64,000 nt of DNA from Amblyomma americanum (taxonomy: Eukaryota; Arthropoda; Arachnida; Ixodida; Ixodidae): assembly GCF_052857255.1 (NCBI RefSeq), contig NC_135497.1, positions 179,479,745 to 179,543,744 on the forward strand. The letters are read 5' to 3'. A program made the translations under genes and the position numbers. Every line of letters begins with the position of its first letter. Position 1 is the first letter of the stretch. This document shows positions 18,813 through 59,012 of this stretch, one piece after another. Under the pieces are notes generated by a model. The model saw nothing but the letters and a program-made list of their open reading frames with translations, was not told the DNA's origin and did no database searches.

Positions 18813-19493
18813 ATCTGGAGACCAGTTTTTGTGTCGCGAAACAGGCTTCGCGTGACGTTCTCCTTTCAGTTCGTTGAGTTCGCGCCTGGCCCGTATCTGG
18901 CATGGCCCCGGTTGATGATGATGATGATAATGATGATGATTTTGGCCTCTGGTTGAATGGTACGTACCCACGGTGGGGGATTGGACAGGGTACATTGGCC
19001 CCGGTTATCTGCGCACCAGGGGTTCCAGCAGAAATTCCGATATCCTTTTTTCTGACGGCGGACCCCGGATCCTTGGCTGCCATGTTGGTGAACGTCGCAC
19101 AGTGAAATTTGATGCGCATGTCTAATCCTGTTATCAGCACCTGTGGTGCTGGAGGTCGGAGCAAGCGGCTGTAAGTGGATTAGGCATACGCACGGCCAGT
19201 CGCCGTGCTACGTTCACCAACATCAGACAATTGTCCGCGGGCAGTGTGCATACCTAACGCACCGAAAGCAGAACGCCGCCCGGACCAAGGAACGGCAAGA
19301 GGCCCGTATTGTGAATCCACATTTACTAAAGAATTCCATGATCCATCAAAAGTATCGATTATTATACCTAGTAAAATCACTGCCCGGATGAACAATTTCT
19401 GCGCAAATTGTCTGTGTTAATAGCTTGCTGTTCACCATGCATATATTGGCACATAGCCACCCAATCTGAACCTGGCAACGTTTGGCAGAAGGT
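18813..19493. other. spacer with (GAT)n tracts
   Basis: A (GAT)n/(GATAAT) tract at about 18,913-18,941 sits next to sequence (ttttggcctctggttgaatgg onward) that looks like the end of an unrecognised repeat. No gene is recognised. Confidence 0.45.
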
Positions 19494-19636
19494 TAGTTGG
19501 GCGGATGAGATTAAGAGGTTTGCAGGCATAAGGTGGGCGCAGCTGGCAAAGGACAGGAATAATTGGAGAGCCATGGGAGAAGCCTTTGTCTTGCAGTGAG
19601 CGTAGTTTGGGCTGATGACGACGATGACGATAATGA
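19494..19636 (+). mobile_element. LINE 3'-end fragment (RTE-like ORF2 carboxy end plus GAT/GAC tail), unit 1
   Basis: The frame encodes W-A-D-E-I-K-R-F-A-G then W-A-Q-L-A-K-D-R-N-N-W-R and a stop, the usual carboxy end of endonuclease-reverse transcriptase LINEs, followed by a trinucleotide tail (gatgacgacgatgacgataatga). A strongly 5'-truncated copy. Confidence 0.7.
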
Positions 19637-19679
19637 CCCACCCAAACCCCCAACCCAACCTCCCATACCCACACCCAAC

Positions 19680-19858
19680 CCCTTCCTCCCAATGGGAAGC
19701 CACTGTTTCGAGAGCACAAACCAGGATGACCAGCGCAGACTGATCGACCAGGCAACCCCGATTGGAACAGATAATGAGGCCCTGGAGTCAGGTCTCTAAC
19801 CTCTTGGGGCTACAGTCAGGCTGCTGCTGCTGATGATGATGATGATAAAATAAAGTTT
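19680..19858 (+). mobile_element. second LINE 3'-end fragment, unit 1
   Basis: A short frame ending Q-D-D-Q-R-R-L-I-D-Q-A then A-L-E-S-G-L and a stop resembles the carboxy end of other tick LINE ORF2 proteins. A CTG/GAT repeat tail and aataaa follow. Confidence 0.5.
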
Positions 19859-20132
19859 TCCAATCGGTCGGTAACATTCAAACTTTAGAACCGACCGCAC
19901 GCGCACAAATCGAAAGGTTAGAAAACTGAAAAAATTATGCTGCAGAATGCACGTTGTTCTTTCGAGCGAAACCAATTTCGAGCACCGAGAAAAGAAAGTT
20001 GAAGAGGCCGAGTTTGCCCCTGCAGCCAGTTGAGAGAACCCCGTTGTGCCGGAAGCTTTGCGAAACGAAAAATAGTTCGCGTTGTACGGCGCATATCCTT
20101 TACACGGCATCCTGTACGTGAACTGAAGGCCT

Positions 20133-20142
20133 TATATATAAG
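20133..20142 (+). promoter_or_regulatory. candidate TATA box of beta-tubulin, unit 1
   Basis: TATATATAAG lies about 195 bp upstream of the start codon. It is identical in units 2 (39,474-39,483) and 3 (58,808-58,817). One base just downstream differs (ctctgaaac in unit 1, ctctcaaac in units 2 and 3). Confidence 0.55.
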
Positions 20143-20337
20143 CTCTGAAACGCATTTACCATGGCAGGAACAGGCTGCGGAACTACTTTATGCGCTATTT
20201 AGTCGACACGCGTACACATATGAACAGAGTTGAGGAAGAAGTGAGCGTTGATGCGGCGCAAGGCTACAAATACGTGGACCCTTGACCCGGGCAGGCAGTC
20301 GGCATCTTGACAGCTGAGTTTCGGAGTGGCATCGAAC

Positions 20338-33999
<13,662 letters not shown>

Positions 34000-34030
34000 T
34001 TTGTGTGCAGTGCCTTTTTTTTTGGTTTAC

Positions 34031-34036
34031 AATAAA
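34031..34036 (+). terminator. polyadenylation signal of beta-tubulin, unit 1
   Basis: AATAAA lies 32 nt after the stop codon and is followed by a GT-rich stretch (gtgtttgtttgt). The 3' UTR would be short. Confidence 0.75.
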
Positions 34037-35744
34037 GTGTTTGTTTGTCATGGATCCTTCTTTTTGAGCCAGGTGCTTGTGCACTTTAGTTATGTCGTAG
34101 GCCCGGACTGCGTCACAAGGATGGTCACGCAGAGCAGCTAAACCTTACTGTATTGCAATGTGCGCACATCTGTAAATAGCCGTGTGACTTGCGTTTTCGG
34201 CATTTTGACGAAACTCTAAAATCTGTTAAAATCTTCTCATCGAACCACTTTTAGAGCGAGCGCAAGGTGATCTTAAGGAAAACAAGTTTTGATGAGCTAT
34301 TATTGTTCTCGGATACTTCCTCTCTGATGATGTGGCAAATTCTCTGTGCTGTCGAAACAGATATGAGACGAGCCGGTTTGTAGAACATCGCTACGGAGAA
34401 TACATTTTGCTTATTCTCAGTGTTACTTGACTGAGGTTTTTGGCGTATTATCTAGCCATCATCTTTTGTCTCACATTTTTACGATCTTGAACAAAAATTT
34501 CAGTGACGGGATCTTCGTCAATACTAGGACGATCGAATCACTTTCCTTGAGAGGCTCTTCTAATTGGAAGGAAAACACGTTGAGAAGACGCCGACAGGAC
34601 ATCAAGTGGCATTTGAGGCTGCTTGACCAATTCATTGTTCAGCAATAGTCCAGCTCCTCGGGGCTGCTGAACCTGTAGCGATCGAACCACAAGGCCCATA
34701 TCTCGTCCTTCTGTGAGCGGCATAGCCCTAACCCGGGACGCTGCGCAGAAAGGTTCGTCGTCAAAGGCTTTGGCGATTCGCCACTGTGAGGAGCCCTCAA
34801 CCCTTAACACTCAACGAACATTGTCCGTGTTGAATTCTGCGCTATTGATTCAGAATCCCTTAGCGTGGTGTCCACAGAAACGGAGGGTAGGTGCTTTGGA
34901 AGCCACGCGAGATTTCGTGATCTGAAAGCCCTATGGTTGGAGGCGGGAGCGATTTTTCCGGCTAGGGCCTGGGGTAAACAGCTTTTTGTCTCTATAGCAG
35001 TTTAGCGTCAGCATCACCAGCTCTTAACGCGATAGCGGTAAAGGCCCCGTTCACCCGAAAATCCAGTACCGATGTTCGTGTTTTCGGTGTTGCGAGTGAA
35101 AAATCGCAAGCTCTTGATTGCCCAGGTAGAATGCCCAGGTATTTTTGGATGCAAAGTAGAGAACGACCGTCTGCATATATGGTAATTAACCGATTGCATT
35201 ACCGCGTTATACCCTTAGGGCGGAGCTTAAGTGATCATTCCAAGTTTTGCATGGCAGGTAGGAAAGCGCTTCCTGATGTCCCCGAGGGGCTCAAGTATGT
35301 CTCCGTAGTACGTTTTCATTACAGGATAGGTTCCCATTTCGTCGACTACCGCTTGGTTTTATGACCGCGAGCTGTGGCGTTCGTGATTTGATTCCCGGTG
35401 TGTAGAGCCCATGTCATGGTAAGTGGTTCTCAGCTGGTACCCCCATGGCGGAATATTTGGGAAGCCTTCTCGATGGGGCTACCGCTGGTGTAATTACGAC
35501 TGATTGTCTGCGAGTCGAGGTTACTGTCAAGGATCTGTGCCATCTGTTGCCGTCGGCGACTGCGAGGATTTTCGTGGTCAAATAGCATCCAGGTCGCGGC
35601 AGTGTAACGCGAAATTCGGCGACAACTCGTGCACTACTGGAGTGGAACTCGTTGCATTTTTATCGCCTTACCGTAATATCCGGTATACAGTCCGCACGCA
35701 GTGTATAGTCCGCAACACACAATTTTGGCTGCATATGGATTGTA
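34037..35744. other. intergenic sequence between array genes, unit 1
   Basis: No known gene. A minus-strand frame at 34,810-34,538 (90 codons) looks coding in composition but matches nothing I recognise. Unit 2 lacks 4 bp in it (ccaattcattgttc becomes ccaattgttc), which shifts the frame and argues against a working gene. Confidence 0.4.
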
Positions 35745-36040
35745 AAACTTTTATTTCCAACAGTTTGAGAGGCTTTAGGCCCCTCGCCTAAACGACAGCC
35801 AGAATGTCCTGGCTTGTGGCAGCGTCTTCGGCCAGTTGTACGACCTTTGTCTGAATCATCAGATCGGTGCTGAATAGGAGAGCCTCCCATTGGTCAAGCG
35901 ACAGAATTTTTTCCCTCCAGGGGGGCAAAAGGGCATTTCCAATATATATGGTTGAGATCCGCGTTGTGGTGACATAGCTTGCACACATTTGAATAGTGTG
36001 ACGGATAATAAAGACTACACATACCTGGGTTCTGGAACGT
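35745..36040 (-). pseudogene. LINE ORF2 carboxy-terminal fragment, unit 1
   Basis: On the minus strand the reading has C-K-L-C-H-H ... L-N-H-I-Y-W-K-C-P, a CCHC-type finger seen near the end of Jockey/I-like ORF2 proteins. It continues in a second frame with L-D-Q-W-E-A-L-L-F-S and A-E-D-A-A-T-S, then a stop, an untranslated stretch and aataaa. A one-base shift separates the two parts. The counterpart in unit 2 is at about 55,072-55,367. Confidence 0.6.
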
Positions 36041-36370
36041 ATGAGTCTGGAGAAGGCTGATGAGAAAAAAAAAATACTAGACTTTCCGCACTCGTTACAT
36101 ACACTATCAGAATCAGGCGTGCGAACAGCACATAAAATTATATTTGGCGCAGTTCAAGTATCACAAAACGTGGCAATAGAGTAAGCTTCGCGAACTTTGT
36201 GCCACATTCAGCGATGCTGAAAAAGAAAAAATGCTGTGCAGTGCATATATACAGATGGTCCGCAAAGCGCAAAATATAAATTTTTTAGCATGTATAACTC
36301 GCAGACTGTATACCAGAAACAATAGTATATGTTACAGAATTTCTGCCCCTCCCCCTAAAAGAGCCGCTTG

Positions 36371-36371
<1 letters not shown>

Positions 36372-36428
<57 letters not shown>
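36372..36428. repeat. (TA)n tract at the start of unit 2
   Basis: A pure alternating TA run of about 57 bp, the shortest of the three. Confidence 0.95.
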
Positions 36429-36430
<2 letters not shown>

Positions 36431-36937
36431 AATTCTTTCTCAGTATACAGGAAATGCTAGGCATCACATGGGGCAAGGAAATATGCTACAGATTAGAAAT
36501 TACGACCTACACTGCGCTCATCATCCTCGTCCGTAGAGTTTTCCTCGTTCCATTTACTTACAAGCACAAGGCACTCCGAGCGTATGCAAATTCTAAAGCT
36601 TCATTTGGGTAAGCACAACGAATGAATGAGTCAAATAACATTTATTTACTTACATTCAACCGCATAAACGAACAGTTCGATCAGTGTTTATATTTTTTAA
36701 CGGCAAGCTCATGATTCACCCAAAGATGAGGAAGACGAGGTTTGCGACGTTCCGCGATGTGTTCATCTCTAAAAACTCAAATTTCCTTTAAATAATATAA
36801 GGCACACTTTTTACGCACTTCTTGGCCTTCGCCGGATTCTGAGCTGATCCCTCTTTATGGGAGTTAGTCATTAACCTTGCGAGACCAACGACAACCAAAC
36901 ACGGTTGACTACAAATCACCTACTCCTTCAGTGCAGG

Positions 36938-37252
36938 TGCCCGCCGCGGTGGCTCAGTGGTTAGGGCGCTCGACTACTGATCCGGAGTTCCCGGGTTCGA
37001 ACCCGACCGCGGCGGCTGCGTTTTTATGGAGGAAAAACGCTAAGGCGCCCGTGTGTTGTGCGATGTCAGTGCACGTTAAAGAACCCCAGGTGGTCGAGAT
37101 TATTCCGGAGCCCTCCACTACGGCACCTATTCATTTCTTCTTTCACTCCCTCCTTTATTCCTTCCCTTACGGCGCGGTTCAGGTGTCCAACGATATATGA
37201 GACAGATACTGCGCCATTTCCTTTCCCCAAAAAAACAATTATTATTATTATT
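36938..37252 (+). mobile_element. tRNA-derived SINE (Ruka-like), unit 2, site A
   Basis: The counterpart of 17,596-17,912, with intact A and B boxes and a few substitutions. Confidence 0.85.
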
Positions 37253-37914
37253 CAGCGCAGATCGGGTTTGGGGTAGGTGTCGCATTTGTAAATATACAAG
37301 CGCAAAACGTAAGCCCATGTTACGGCAGAAGGGAAGACATTACGACAAATCCATTGCTCTCCTCACTGTAGTCGCGTCTCTTTTTGTGTACTCACTTCGT
37401 TTTTACAATGCGTGAGTATCGTTACAACAGATCCTGGTTGAACGAGCGTAATGGAAACGCCTGCTCGATGCTGCGGGCATCTTGGAAGCCTTAACGCGGC
37501 AAGCAACGCGCAAGCTGTGCAACATACTCTGAAAAGCTGTTAAAATTGTATGTACTGAATTTCGCGAGATAGGGGTCACAGTCATGCTCTCACAAAAAAT
37601 CCTCAGCATATTTAATCCAGTTAATGAACAATTTCGAGCGTAAGGAGGCCCGTACCAAATCGCACTCAGCTTGCCACCGTTACAAATGCTGGTAAGGAAT
37701 TGTCTGTTTTGCTGCTGGGGCCTGATGTTTAATTCACAGGAAGTGTTTTTAAACACCTGTTTTGATGCACAGCACGGAGAAGGCTCAAATGCAAGCATTT
37801 TTCTCTTAGTTTTGTACACTAGGTATGCGGATATCCATGGCTATTGAGGAAGGCTCTAATTTTGTTCCTCTTACGTTATGTTAAGGTCTGTTTACACAAT
37901 GAACCCCATATCGG

Positions 37915-38153
37915 AGACGCCGCAGTGCCTTTGGCGGTCGTCTGTTGATACCAAGGTCGCCAGTTCGATTCCTGCCGCGGCGGCCATATTTCGATGGAGG
38001 CGTAATACAAAAATGCCCGTGTGCTGCAGCGACAAGTGGCGCATGTTAAAGATCCCCATTTGGGCTACATTATTCTGCAGCCCTCCACTGCAGCGTTCCT
38101 CATACCCCATGTGTCGGTTCGAGATGTTAAACTCGACAATTACAAAAAAGAAA
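37915..38153 (+). mobile_element. old SINE, unit 2, site B
   Basis: The counterpart of 18,574-18,812. Confidence 0.7.
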
Positions 38154-38834
38154 ATCTGGAGACCAGTTTTTGTGTCGCGAAACAGGCTTCGCGTGACGTT
38201 CTCCTTTCAGTTCGTTGAGTTCGCGCCTGGCCCGTATCTGGCCTGGCCCCGGTTGATGATGATGATGATAATGATGATGATTTTGGCCTCTGGTTGAATG
38301 GTACGTACCCACGGTGGGGGATTGGACAGGGTACATTGGCCCCGGTTATCTGCGCACCAGGGGTTCCAGCAGAAATTCCGATATCCTTTTTTCTTACGGC
38401 GGACCCCGGATCCTTGGCTGCCATGTTGGTGAACGTCGCACAGTGAAATTTGATGCGCATGTCTAATCCTGTTATCAGCACCTGTGGTGCTGGAGGTCGG
38501 AGCAAGCGGCTGTAAGTGGATTAGGCATACGCACGGCCAGTCGCCGTGCTACGTTCACCAACATCAGACAATTGTCCGCGGGCAGTGTGCATACCTAACG
38601 CACCGAAAGCAGAACGCCGCCCGGACCAAGGAACGGCAAGAGGCCCGTATTGTGAATCCACATTTACTAAAGAATTCCATGATCCATCAAAAGTATCGAT
38701 TATTATACCTAGTAAAATCACTGCCCGGATGAACAATTTCTGCGCAAATTGTCTGTGTTAATAGCTTGCTGTTCACCATGCATATATTGGCACATAGCCA
38801 CCCAATCTGAACCTGGCAACGTTTGGCAGAAGGT

Positions 38835-38977
38835 TAGGTGGGCGGATGAGATTAAGAGGTTTGCAGGCATAAGGTGGGCGCAGCTGGCAAAGGACAGGAA
38901 TAATTGGAGAGCCATGGGAGAAGCCTTTGTCCTGCAGTGAGCGTAGTTTGGGCTGATGACGACGATGATGATAATGA
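38835..38977 (+). mobile_element. LINE 3'-end fragment (RTE-like), unit 2
   Basis: The counterpart of 19,494-19,636. It reads R-W-A-D-E-I where unit 1 has S-W-A-D-E-I; R is the usual residue in the family. Confidence 0.7.
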
Positions 38978-39020
38978 CCCACCCAAACCCCCAACCCAAC
39001 CTCCCATACCCACACCCAAC

Positions 39021-39199
39021 CCCTTCCTCCCAATGGGAAGCCACTGTTTCGAGAGCACAAACCAGGATGACCAGCGCAGACTGATCGACCAGGCAACCCC
39101 GATTGGAACAGATAATGAGGCCCTGGAGTCAGGTCTCTAACCTCTTGGGGCTACAGTCAGGCTGCTGCTGCTGATGATGATGTTGATAAAATAAAGTTT
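39021..39199 (+). mobile_element. second LINE 3'-end fragment, unit 2
   Basis: The counterpart of 19,680-19,858, with one change in the trinucleotide tail (gatgttgat). Confidence 0.5.
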
Positions 39200-39473
39200 T
39201 CCAATCGGTCGGTAACATTCAAACTTTAGAACCGACCGCACGCGCACAAATCGAAAGGTTAGAAAACTGAAAAAATTATGCTGCAGAATGCACGTTGTTC
39301 TTTCGAGCGAAACCAGTTTCGAGCACCGAGAAAAGAAAGTTGAAGAGGCCGAGTTTGCCCCTGCAGCCAGTTGAGAGAACCCCGTTGTGCCGGAAGCTTT
39401 GCGAAACGAAAAATAGTTCGCGTTGTACGGCGCATATCCTTTACACGGCATCCTGTACGTGAACTGAAGGCCT

Positions 39474-39483
39474 TATATATAAG
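39474..39483 (+). promoter_or_regulatory. candidate TATA box of beta-tubulin, unit 2
   Basis: TATATATAAG, 195 bp upstream of the start codon. Confidence 0.55.
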
Positions 39484-39678
39484 CTCTCAAACGCATTTAC
39501 CATGGCAGGAACAGGCTGCGGAACTACTTTATGCGCTATTTAGTCGACACGCGTACACATATGAACAGAGTTGAGGAAGAAGTGAGCGTTGATGCGGCGC
39601 AAGGCTACAAATACGTGGACCCTTGACCCGGGCAGGCAGTCGGCATCTTGACAGCTGAGTTTCGGAGTGGCATCGAAC

Positions 39679-53331
<13,653 letters not shown>

Positions 53332-53361
53332 TTTGTGTGCAGTGCCTTTTTTTTGGTTTAC

Positions 53362-53367
53362 AATAAA
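53362..53367 (+). terminator. polyadenylation signal of beta-tubulin, unit 2
   Basis: AATAAA lies 31 nt after the stop codon, in the same context as unit 1. Confidence 0.75.
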
Positions 53368-55071
53368 GTGTTTGTTTGTCATGGATCCTTCTTTTTGAGC
53401 CAGGTGCTTGTGCACTTTAGTTATGTCGTAGGCCCGGACTGCGTCACAAGGATGGTCACGCAGAGCAGCTAAACCTTACTGTATTGCAATGTGCGCACAT
53501 CTGTAAATAGCCGTGTGACTTGCGTTTTCGGCATTTTGACGAAACTCTGAAATCTGTTAAAATCTTCTCATCGAACCACTTTTAGAGCGAGCGCAAGGTG
53601 ATCTTAAGGAAAACAAGTTTTGATGAGCTATTATTGTTCTCGGATACTTCCTGTCTGATGATGTGGCAAATTCTCTGTGCTGTCGAAACAGATATGAGAC
53701 GAGCCGGTTTGTAGAACATCGCTACGGAGAATACATTTTGCTTATTCTCAGTGTTACTTGACTGAGGTTTTTGGCGTATTATCTAGCCATCATCTTTTGT
53801 CTCACATTTTTACGATCTTGAACAAAAATTTCAGTGACGGGATCTTCGTCAATACTAGGACGATCGAATCCCTTTCCTTGAGAGGCTCTTCTAATTGGAA
53901 GGAAAACACGTTGAGAAGACGCCGACAGGACATCAAGTGGCATTTGAGGCTGCTTGACCAATTGTTCAGCAATAGTCCAGCTCCTCGGGGCTGCTGAACC
54001 TGTAGCGATCGAACCACAAGGCCCATATCTCGTCCTTCTGTGAGCGGCATAGCCCTAACCCGGGACGCTGCGCAGAAAGGTTCGTCGTCAAAGGCTTTGG
54101 CGATTCGCCACTGTGAGGAGCCCTCAACCCTTAACACTCAACGAACATTGTCCGTGTTGAATTCTGCGCTATTGATTCAGAATCCCTTAGCGTGGTGTCC
54201 ACAGAAACGGAGGGTAGGTGCTTTGGAAGCCACGCGAGATTTCGTGATCTGAAAGCCCTATGGTTGGAGGCGGGAGCGAATTTTCCGGCTAGGGCCTGGG
54301 GTAAACAGCTTTTTGTCTCTATAGCAGTTTAGCGTCAGCATCACCAGCTCTTAACGCGATAGCGGTAAAGGCCCCGTTCACCCGAAAATCCAGTACCGAT
54401 GTTCGTGTTTTCGGTGTTGCGAGTGAAAAATCGCAAGCTCTTGATTGCCCAGGTAGAATGCCCAGGTATTTTTGGATGCAAAGTAGAGAACGACCGTCTG
54501 CATATATGGTAATTAACCGATTGCATTACCGCGTTATACCCTTAGGGCGGAGCTTAAGTGATCATTCCAAGTTTTGCATGGCAGGTAGGAAAGCGCTTCC
54601 TGATGTCCCCGAGGGGCTCAAGTATGTCTCCGTAGTACGTTTTCATTACAGGATAGGTTCCCATTTCGTCGACTACCGCTTGGTTTTATGACCGCGAGCT
54701 GTGGCGTTCGTGATTTGATTCCCGGTGTGTAGAGCCCATGTCATGGTAAGTGGTTCTCAGCTGGTACCCCCATGGCGGAATATTTGGGAAGCCTTCTCGA
54801 TGGGGCTACCGCTGGTGTAATTACGACTGATTGTCTGCGAGTCGAGGTTACTGTCAAGGATCTGTGCCATCTGTTGCCGTCGGCGACTGCGAGGATTTTC
54901 GTGGTCAAATAGCATCCAGGTCGCGGCAGTGTAACGCGAAATTCGGCGACAACTCGTGCACTACTGGAGTGGAACTCGTTGCATTTTTATCGCCTTACCG
55001 TAATATCCGGTATACAGTCCGCACGCAGTGTATAGTCCGCAACACACAATTTTGGCTGCATATGGATTGTA
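53368..55071. other. intergenic sequence between array genes, unit 2
   Basis: The counterpart of 34,037-35,744; no gene was recognised. Confidence 0.4.
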
Positions 55072-55367
55072 AAACTTTTATTTCCAACAGTTTGAGAGGC
55101 TTTAGGCCCCTCGCCTAAACGACAGCCAGAATGTCCTGGCTTGTGGCGGCGTCTTCGGCCAGTTGTACGACCTTTGTCTGAATCATCAGATCGGTGCTGA
55201 ATAGGAGAGTCTCCCATTGGTCAAGCGACAGAATTTTTTCCCTCCAGGGGGGCAAAAGGGCATTTCCAATATATATGGTTGAGATCCGCGTTGTGGTGAC
55301 ATAGCTTGCACACATTTGAATAGTGTGACGAATAATAAAGACTACACATACCTGGGTTCTGGAACGT
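55072..55367 (-). pseudogene. LINE ORF2 carboxy-terminal fragment, unit 2
   Basis: The counterpart of 35,745-36,040, with the same frame break between the CCHC part and the end of the protein. Confidence 0.6.
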
Positions 55368-55696
55368 ATGAGTCTGGAGAAGGCTGATGAGAAAAAAAAA
55401 TACTAGACTTTCCGCACTCGTTACATACACTATCAGAATCAGGCGTGCGAACAGCACATAAAATTATATTTGGCGCAGTTCAAGTATCACAAAACGTGGC
55501 AATAGAGTAAGCTTCGCGAACTTTGTGCCACATTCAGCGATGCTGAAAAGGAAAAAATGCTGTGCAGTGCATATATACAGATGGTCCGCAAAGCGCAAAA
55601 TATAAATTTTTTAGCATGTATAACTCGCAGACTGTATACCAGAAACAATAGTATATGTTACAGAATTTCTGCCCCTCCCCCTAAAAGAGCCGCTTG

Positions 55697-55697
<1 letters not shown>

Positions 55698-55760
<63 letters not shown>
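55698..55760. repeat. (TA)n tract at the start of unit 3
   Basis: A pure alternating TA run of about 63 bp. Confidence 0.95.
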
Positions 55761-55762
<2 letters not shown>

Positions 55763-56269
55763 AATTCTTTCTCAGTATACAGGAAATGCTAGGCATCACA
55801 TGGGGCAAGGAAATATGCTACAGATTAGAAATTACGACCTACACTGCGCTCATCATCCTCGTCCGTAGAGTTTTCCTCGTTCCATTTACTTACAAGCACA
55901 AGGCACTCCGAGCGTATGCAAATTCTAAAGCTTCATTTGGGTAAGCACAACGAATGAATGAGTCAAATAACATTTATTTACTTACATTCAACCGCATAAA
56001 CGAACAGTTCGATCAGTGTTTATATTTTTTAACGGCAAGCTCATGATTCACCCAAAGATGAGGAAGACGAGGTTTGCGACGTTCCGCGATGTGTTCATCT
56101 CTAAAAACTCAAATTTCCTTTAAATAATATAAGGCACACTTTTTACGCACTTCTTGGCCTTCGCCGGATTCTGAGCTGATCCCTCTTTATGGGAGTTAGT
56201 CATTAACCTTGCGAGACCAACGACAACCAAACACGGTTGACTACAAATCACCTACTCCTTCAGTGCAGG

Positions 56270-56585
56270 TGCCCGCCGCGGTGGCTCAGTGGTTAGGGCG
56301 CTCGACTACTGATCCGGAGTTCCCGGGTTCGAACCCGACCGCGGCGGCTGCGTTTTTATGGAGGAAAAACGCTAAGGCGCCCGTGTGCTGTGCGATGTCA
56401 GTGCACGTTAAAGAACCCCAGGTGGTCAAGAGTATTCCGGAGCCCTCCACTACGGCACCTATTCATTTCTTCTTTCACTCCCTCCTTTATTCCTTCCCTT
56501 ACGGCGCGGTTCAGGTGTCCAACGATATATGAGACAGATACTGCGCCATTTCCTTTCCCCCAAAAAAAACAATTATTATTATTAT
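56270..56585 (+). mobile_element. tRNA-derived SINE (Ruka-like), unit 3, site A
   Basis: The counterpart of 17,596-17,912, with a small local change (ggtcaagagtattcc) in the body. Confidence 0.85.
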
Positions 56586-57248
56586 CCAGCGCAGATCGGG
56601 TTTGGGGTAGGTGTCGCATTTGTAAATATACAAGCGCAAAACGTAAGCCCATGTTACGGCAGAAGGGAAGACATTACGACAAATCCATTGCTCTCCTCAC
56701 TGTAGTCGCGTCTCTTTTTGTGTACTCACTTCGTTTTTACAATGCGTGAGTATCGTTACAACAGATCCTGGTTGAACGAGCGTAATGGAAACGCCTGCTC
56801 GATGCTGCGGGCATCTTGGAAGCCTTAACGCGGGAAGCAACGCGCAAGCTGTGCAACATACTCTGAAAAGCTGTTAAAATTGTATGTACTGAATTTCGCG
56901 AGATAGGGGTCACAGTCATGCTGTCACAAAAAATCCTCAGCATATTTAATCCAGTTAATGAACAATTTCGAGCGTAAGGAGGCCCGTACCAAATCGCACT
57001 CAGCTTGCCACCGTTACAAATGCTGGTAAGGAATTGTCTGTTTTGCTGCTGGGGCCTGATGTTTAATTCACAGGAAGTGCTTTTAAACACCTGTTTTGAT
57101 GCACAGCACGGAGAAGGCTCAAATGCAAGCATTTTTCTCTTAGTTTTGTACACTAGGTATGCGGATATCCATGGCTATTGAGGAAGGCTCTAATTTTGTT
57201 CCTCTTACGTTATGTTAAGGTCTGTTTACACAATGAACCCCATATCGG

Positions 57249-57487
57249 AGACGCCGCAGTGCCTTTGGCGGTCGTCTGTTGATACCAAGGTCGCCAGTTC
57301 GATTCCTGCCGCGGCGGCCATATTTCGATGGAGGCGTAATACAAAAATGCCCGTGTGCTGCAGCGACAAGTGGCGCATGTTAAAGATCCCCATTTGGGCT
57401 ACATTATTCTGCAGCCCTCCACTGCAGTGTTCCTCATACCCCATGTGTCGGTTCGAGATGTTAAACTCGACAATTACAAAAAAGAAA
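57249..57487 (+). mobile_element. old SINE, unit 3, site B
   Basis: The counterpart of 18,574-18,812. Confidence 0.7.
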
Positions 57488-58168
57488 ATCTGGAGACCAG
57501 TTTTTGTGTCGCGAAACAGGCTTCGCGTGACGTTCTCCTTTCAGTTCGTTGAGTTCGCGCCTGGCCCGTATCTGGCCTGGCCCCGGTTGATGATGATGAT
57601 GATAATGATGATGATTTTGGCCTCTGGTTGAATGGTACGTACCCACGGTGGGGGATTGGACAGGGTACATTGGCCCCGGTTATCTGCGCACCAGGGGTTC
57701 CAGCAGAAATTCCGATATCCTTTTTTCTTACGGCGGACCCCGGATCCTTGGCTGCCATGTTGGTGAACGTCGCACAGTGAAATTTGATGCGCATGTCTAA
57801 TCCTGTTATCAGCACCTGTGGTGCTGGAGGTCGGAGCAAGCGGCTGTAAGTGGATTAGGCATACGCACGGCCAGTCGCCGTGCTACGTTCACCAACATCA
57901 GACAATTGTCCGCGGGCAGTGTGCATACCTAACGCACCGAAAGCAGAACGCCGCCCGGACCAAGGAACGGCAAGAGGCCCGTATTGTGAATCCACATTTA
58001 CTAAAGAATTCCATGATCCATCAAAAGTATCGATTATTATACCTAGTAAAATCACTGCCCGGATGAACAATTTCTGCGCAAATTGTCTGTGTTAATAGCT
58101 TGCTGTTCACCATGCATATATTGGCACATAGCCACCCAATCTGAACCTGGCAACGTTTGGCAGAAGGT

Positions 58169-58311
58169 TAGGTGGGCGGATGAGATTAAGAGGTTTGCAG
58201 GCATAAGGTGGGCGCAGCTGGCAAAGGACAGGAATAATTGGAGAGCCATGGGAGAAGCCTTTGTCCTGCAGTGAGCGTAGTTTGGGCTGATGACGACGAT
58301 GATGATAATGA
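58169..58311 (+). mobile_element. LINE 3'-end fragment (RTE-like), unit 3
   Basis: The counterpart of 19,494-19,636, matching unit 2 at the R-W-A-D-E-I position. Confidence 0.7.
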
Positions 58312-58354
58312 CCCACCCAAACCCCCAACCCAACCTCCCATACCCACACCCAAC

Positions 58355-58530
58355 CCCTTCCTCCCAATGGGAAGCCACTGTTTCGAGAGCACAAACCAGG
58401 ATGACCAGCGCAGACTGATCGACCAGGCAACCCCGATTGGAACAGATAATGAGGCCCTGGAGTCAGGTCTCTAACCTCTTGGGGCTACAGTCAGGCTGCT
58501 GCTGCTGCTGATGATGATGATAAAATAAAG
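58355..58530 (+). mobile_element. second LINE 3'-end fragment, unit 3
   Basis: The counterpart of 19,680-19,858. The tail has one more CTG and fewer GAT repeats than the other units. Confidence 0.5.
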
Positions 58531-58807
58531 TTTTCCAATCGGTCGGTAACATTCAAACTTTAGAACCGACCGCACGCGCACAAATCGAAAGGTTAGAAAA
58601 CTGAAAAAATTATGCTGCAGAATGCACGTTGTTCTTTCGAGCGAAACCAATTTCGAGCACCGAGAAAAGAAAGTTGAAGAGGCCGAGTTTGCCCCTGCAG
58701 CCAGTTGAGAGAACCCCGTTGTGCCGGAAGCTTTGCGAAACGAAAAATAGTTCGCGTTGTACGGCGCATATCCTTTACACGGCATCCTGTACGTGAACTG
58801 AAGGCCT

Positions 58808-58817
58808 TATATATAAG
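58808..58817 (+). promoter_or_regulatory. candidate TATA box of beta-tubulin, unit 3
   Basis: TATATATAAG, 195 bp upstream of the start codon. Confidence 0.55.
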
Positions 58818-59012
58818 CTCTCAAACGCATTTACCATGGCAGGAACAGGCTGCGGAACTACTTTATGCGCTATTTAGTCGACACGCGTACACATATGAAC
58901 AGAGTTGAGGAAGAAGTGAGCGTTGATGCGGCGCAAGGCTACAAATACGTGGACCCTTGACCCGGGCAGGCAGTCGGCATCTTGACAGCTGAGTTTCGGA
59001 GTGGCATCGAAC

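Noticed and set aside
34538..34810. Small minus-strand gene downstream of beta-tubulin
   Set aside because: No recognisable family, and a 4-bp loss in unit 2 breaks the frame.
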